The notes under the pieces are model-generated. The model ran no database searches. It was not told the origin of the DNA and saw only the letters and a list, made by a program, of their open reading frames with translations. This document shows, one piece after another, positions 6,901 through 7,940 of a DNA stretch of 7,940 nt. A program made the position numbers and the translations under genes. Numbering within the stretch: the first letter of the stretch is position 1; each line of letters starts with the position of its first letter. The stretch comes from Ignavibacteriaceae bacterium (GTDB lineage: Bacteria > Bacteroidota > Ignavibacteria > Ignavibacteriales > Ignavibacteriaceae): assembly GCA_026193755.1 (NCBI GenBank), contig JAPHUI010000186.1:1-7940 (forward strand). Reading direction: 5' to 3'.

Positions 6901-7940
6901 GTCTTTAAAATTTGTTTTACTTCTTCATTTGTAAAATTTTGTAATGAAAGAATCAAAGCTGCAGTAGCAGCAACATGCGGAGTAGCAGCAGATGTTCCGC
7001 CATCTGACCTGTAGCCTCCACCTATCGTCGTTGAAAGTATCGATGTACCTGGTGCCATTAAATCTAATGTTGAACCGTAATTTGAATTGGAAGCCCTGTA
7101 ATCTTCAGGTGTAGAATTCCCGACACAAATTACTTCACTATAACCTGAAGGATAATGAGGAGCAGACGAATTTGAATTACCGGCGCTTCCGACAAGCACA
7201 ACATTTTTTGAATAAGCATAACGTATCACATCTCTTAATACGTAAGAAAATGAATAATCTCCCCAACTCATACTAATCACTTTAGCACCCATTTGCACTG
7301 CATATAAAATTGCTGCCGCAGCATCATCTTCTTCCCCGCTTCCTCCATTATCAAATGATCTAAGATTAATGAGTTTAATATTTGGAGCAACACCTGCTAT
7401 TCCAGTTACGTTATTTACTTCAGCACCGGCAATGCCTGCTACGAATGTACCGTGAAAACCATATGTTCCCGGAATCGGATCGAAGGGATCGTTATCCCAG
7501 TTAAGAAAATCTCCCTGCGTTGTATCAAACGGAAACCCTACTCTGTCTGTAAAATCCCAACCGCGGTAGTCGTCAATAAATCCATTATTGTCATCGTCAA
7601 TTCCGTTAGTACGTTTATCATTCCCTTGATTGTCTAATCCAATTTCACCTGGGTTTTGATAAATTTTATTTTTAAGATCAGGATGAAAGTAATCAATGCC
7701 TGTATCAATCAGTCCTATTAAAACTGTGTCAGCTCCTTGTGTAACATCCCAGGCATCAAAAGCCTGAATTTTTTGTAGTGCCCATTGTTCACTAAGCAAG
7801 CTATCGTTCGGAACAAATTCCATTTTATAAGTAGTCGAACGCTGAACGTATTCAATTGTAGGATCAATATTCATCAATTGATTAAGAACCGATTCATTTA
7901 CATCTGTATTAAAGTCTATTTTTATTATTCTTCCTAAAAA
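3945..7940 (-). CDS. Secreted subtilisin-like (S8) serine protease, multidomain, with type IX sorting domain (5' end outside window)
   Basis: At least 1,331 residues are encoded, and the frame stays open to the window edge. Residues here are numbered from an internal TTG at 7877, which I reject as the start because the in-frame sequence before it (FLGRIIKIDFNTDVNESVL...) looks like an I9-type propeptide. The S8 domain covers about 40-352, with the catalytic triad D58 (DTGID), H142 (HGTFVAG) and S296 (GGTSAATPH), and oxyanion N234 (SAGN). A loop NGIDDDNNGFIDD (91-103) looks calcium-binding. Then follow Ig-like beta modules (about 360-560), a propeller of FG-GAP/VCBS-like repeats (about 583-912), an FN3 domain (about 924-1010) and two further Ig-like modules (about 1016-1103, 1110-1210). 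The C-terminal Por sorting domain (about 1219-1310) starts at VYVYPNP. All catalytic residues are intact, so an active exported or surface-anchored protease is likely. Its natural substrate is unknown. It lies one base upstream of pgsA. Confidence 0.95.
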   Translation of the reverse strand, partial: FLGRIIKIDFNTDVNESVLNQLMNIDPTIEYVQRSTTYKMEFVPNDSLLSEQWALQKIQAFDAWDVTQGADTVLIGLIDTGIDYFHPDLKNKIYQNPGEIGLDNQGNDKRTNGIDDDNNGFIDDYRGWDFTDRVGFPFDTTQGDFLNWDNDPFDPIPGTYGFHGTFVAGIAGAEVNNVTGIAGVAPNIKLINLRSFDNGGSGEEDDAAAAILYAVQMGAKVISMSWGDYSFSYVLRDVIRYAYSKNVVLVGSAGNSNSSAPHYPSGYSEVICVGNSTPEDYRASNSNYGSTLDLMAPGTSILSTTIGGGYRSDGGTSAATPHVAATAALILSLQNFTNEEVKQILKTTSDDIGEPGWDLYTGAGRLNTYRAVTVVAPSVIKFNSPLQDYATLEDTLIINATILSPLFSFFNLSYGYGLNPTNWLPLIENGLNQFSNEDLYKLNLSSLPDSVYCLRLEVQLTNGRTLEERVNFFVMRSPPNVVLIGDGPIYYGERSTIQAEVYTSQRSITRMYYRKIGNPNFDYVTLDGFTTNNQFVKQYHYGFIPINIVEPSSVYEVYYEAENLAGLTTTVLDTTNNYFVYATYDLPETITSTELNYKLPKGYLFEKPVSFLSNNSNEVLFQTFYNTPEAIFGLFKIENDSFIKIDSIQGQIPRLFGDFNNNGKKDLFSVLYPSVFVDEQAQPNSFDLIRQTSATNIFYPIKIGDFDNDGNNELITEGLDNQAIIYWRLNPNLTFDSVMTIYKSDLGTTANLVITDTDADLNKEIWMLTANGELRGFEINGPSSITAIDSFKIPGFLVAQNNSLDVGDYNGDGSPDFCILYYTNSVAPNFLALVLSYQNGKFNIITSKVFLDQSSEYLGQFNEAYQSIGFIDVDNNGIDELIANIFPYCYIFKNDLISSDKIVYFEEGVNTYSIFKGDLNQNNIPDVALWYSGGIKFLELTESNKPFPPNNVKGYSTNNTSIYLSWQGSVDQYFIYRGPTPENLDSITTVLGANEFSDYNLTENTDYFYAVRAFDLSKPDPYSNLSNTIKVYCHTPGMIDTAFGSSRNAITVQFSEKMNNTIENLQAFKLNGTDYPNSISPASQFSYLLTFRDKIPVGQNQLLVSGLRDLYGSPIQLATITFNMDSNIVNPEFFISSFDIVDAYNLRIVFNLSVDEQTAENITNYTFEPDNKVTSAQVDATDKRIVNINLKGQKPVGSIGREYVMRVKNLISSFSTGSVPINEGAGSYIVLSSFAKDLSDVYVYPNPVKPVSGEQLTFANLPQYATITIWTINGSKIGEIEESDGNGGATFNLIDINGNQLSSGIYIYRVVMLDESSNEKDEKIGKFAVIR
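3948..4223 (-). other. Type IX secretion (Por) C-terminal sorting domain of the protease
   Basis: The last about 92 residues read VYVYPNPVKP, then LTFANLPQYATITIWTINGS, then LSSGIYIYRVVMLD, and end in GKFAVIR. This is the layout of the type A C-terminal domain: YPNP opening, beta strands with an -I-x-[NG]-G- turn, SGIYxYRV, and a basic/hydrophobic end. In Bacteroidetes such domains guide Sec-exported cargo through the outer-membrane type IX system and are usually cleaved when the cargo is attached or released. No type IX machinery genes are in this window. In Ignavibacteria-type genomes the same domain occurs, but its processing is less well studied. Confidence 0.85.
5142..6131 (-). other. 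Seven degenerate FG-GAP/VCBS-type propeller repeats in the protease
   Basis: Six repeats show an aspartate-rich calcium loop followed by a beta strand: GDFNNNGKKDLF (636), GDFDNDGNNELI (683), DTDADLNKEIWM (735), GDYNGDGSPDFC (786), DVDNNGIDELIA (851) and GDLNQNNIPDVA (896), numbered from the TTG at 7877. A worn seventh copy is likely at NNSNEVLF (593). Spacing is about 45-65 residues, one blade each, which suggests a seven-bladed beta propeller like those of integrin alpha chains and bacterial surface proteins. Several loops keep D-x-D/N-x-D/N-G and should bind calcium. The 735 and 896 copies are weaker. Confidence 0.8.

Noticed and set aside
7452..7637. A 61-codon plus-strand frame opposite the protease catalytic domain
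   Set aside because: It is antisense to the conserved S8 domain and has no recognisable features.
3945..7940. Possibility that the protease is an inactive pseudo-enzyme or broken gene
   Set aside because: D58, H142, N234 and S296 are all present in proper motifs, and the frame is intact through to the sorting domain.

Overview
The window is an AT-rich stretch (roughly one third G+C by eye) of bacterial chromosome. It most likely comes from the Bacteroidetes/Chlorobi/Ignavibacteria (FCB) side of the tree. The best evidence is the large secreted protease ending in a type IX secretion (Por) C-terminal sorting domain, a signal largely confined to that superphylum. Weak or absent Shine-Dalgarno sequences and a TTG start fit, but prove little. 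An Ignavibacteria-like organism is my inference, not something the sequence proves.

Plus strand, left side (1-2176): the window opens on the last 17 codons of a protein ending like a 3-hydroxyacyl-CoA (3-hydroxybutyryl-CoA) dehydrogenase. After 18 bases comes a 700-residue ClC-family anion channel/transporter. It has a cytoplasmic tail made of a CBS pair and a TrkA-C (RCK_C) domain, so ligand-gated anion transport is likely. It uses a TTG start.

Minus strand, right side (2224-7940, read right to left): a tightly packed gene string made of a giant subtilisin-like protease (5' end beyond the window), pgsA (phosphatidylglycerophosphate synthase-type enzyme), ftsY (SRP receptor) and a 68-residue single-span membrane protein. 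The gaps are 1 base, a 4-base ATGA overlap and 2 bases, so the four are probably cotranscribed and translationally coupled. pgsA and ftsY make biological sense together, because FtsY binds and is activated by anionic phospholipids of the kind PgsA leads to. The protease is an exported cargo: subtilisin domain, Ig-like modules, a probable seven-bladed FG-GAP/VCBS-type propeller, an FN3 domain, more Ig-like modules and the sorting domain.

The two strings converge on a 47-base gap (2177-2223) holding at most a weak AT-rich hairpin. I see no RNA genes, mobile elements, CRISPR arrays or phage genes. The window is mostly housekeeping plus one large secreted protein. I do not see a clear new multi-gene system. 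The most interesting points are the atypical pore motifs of the ClC protein, the pgsA-ftsY coupling and the uncharacterised small membrane protein behind ftsY.
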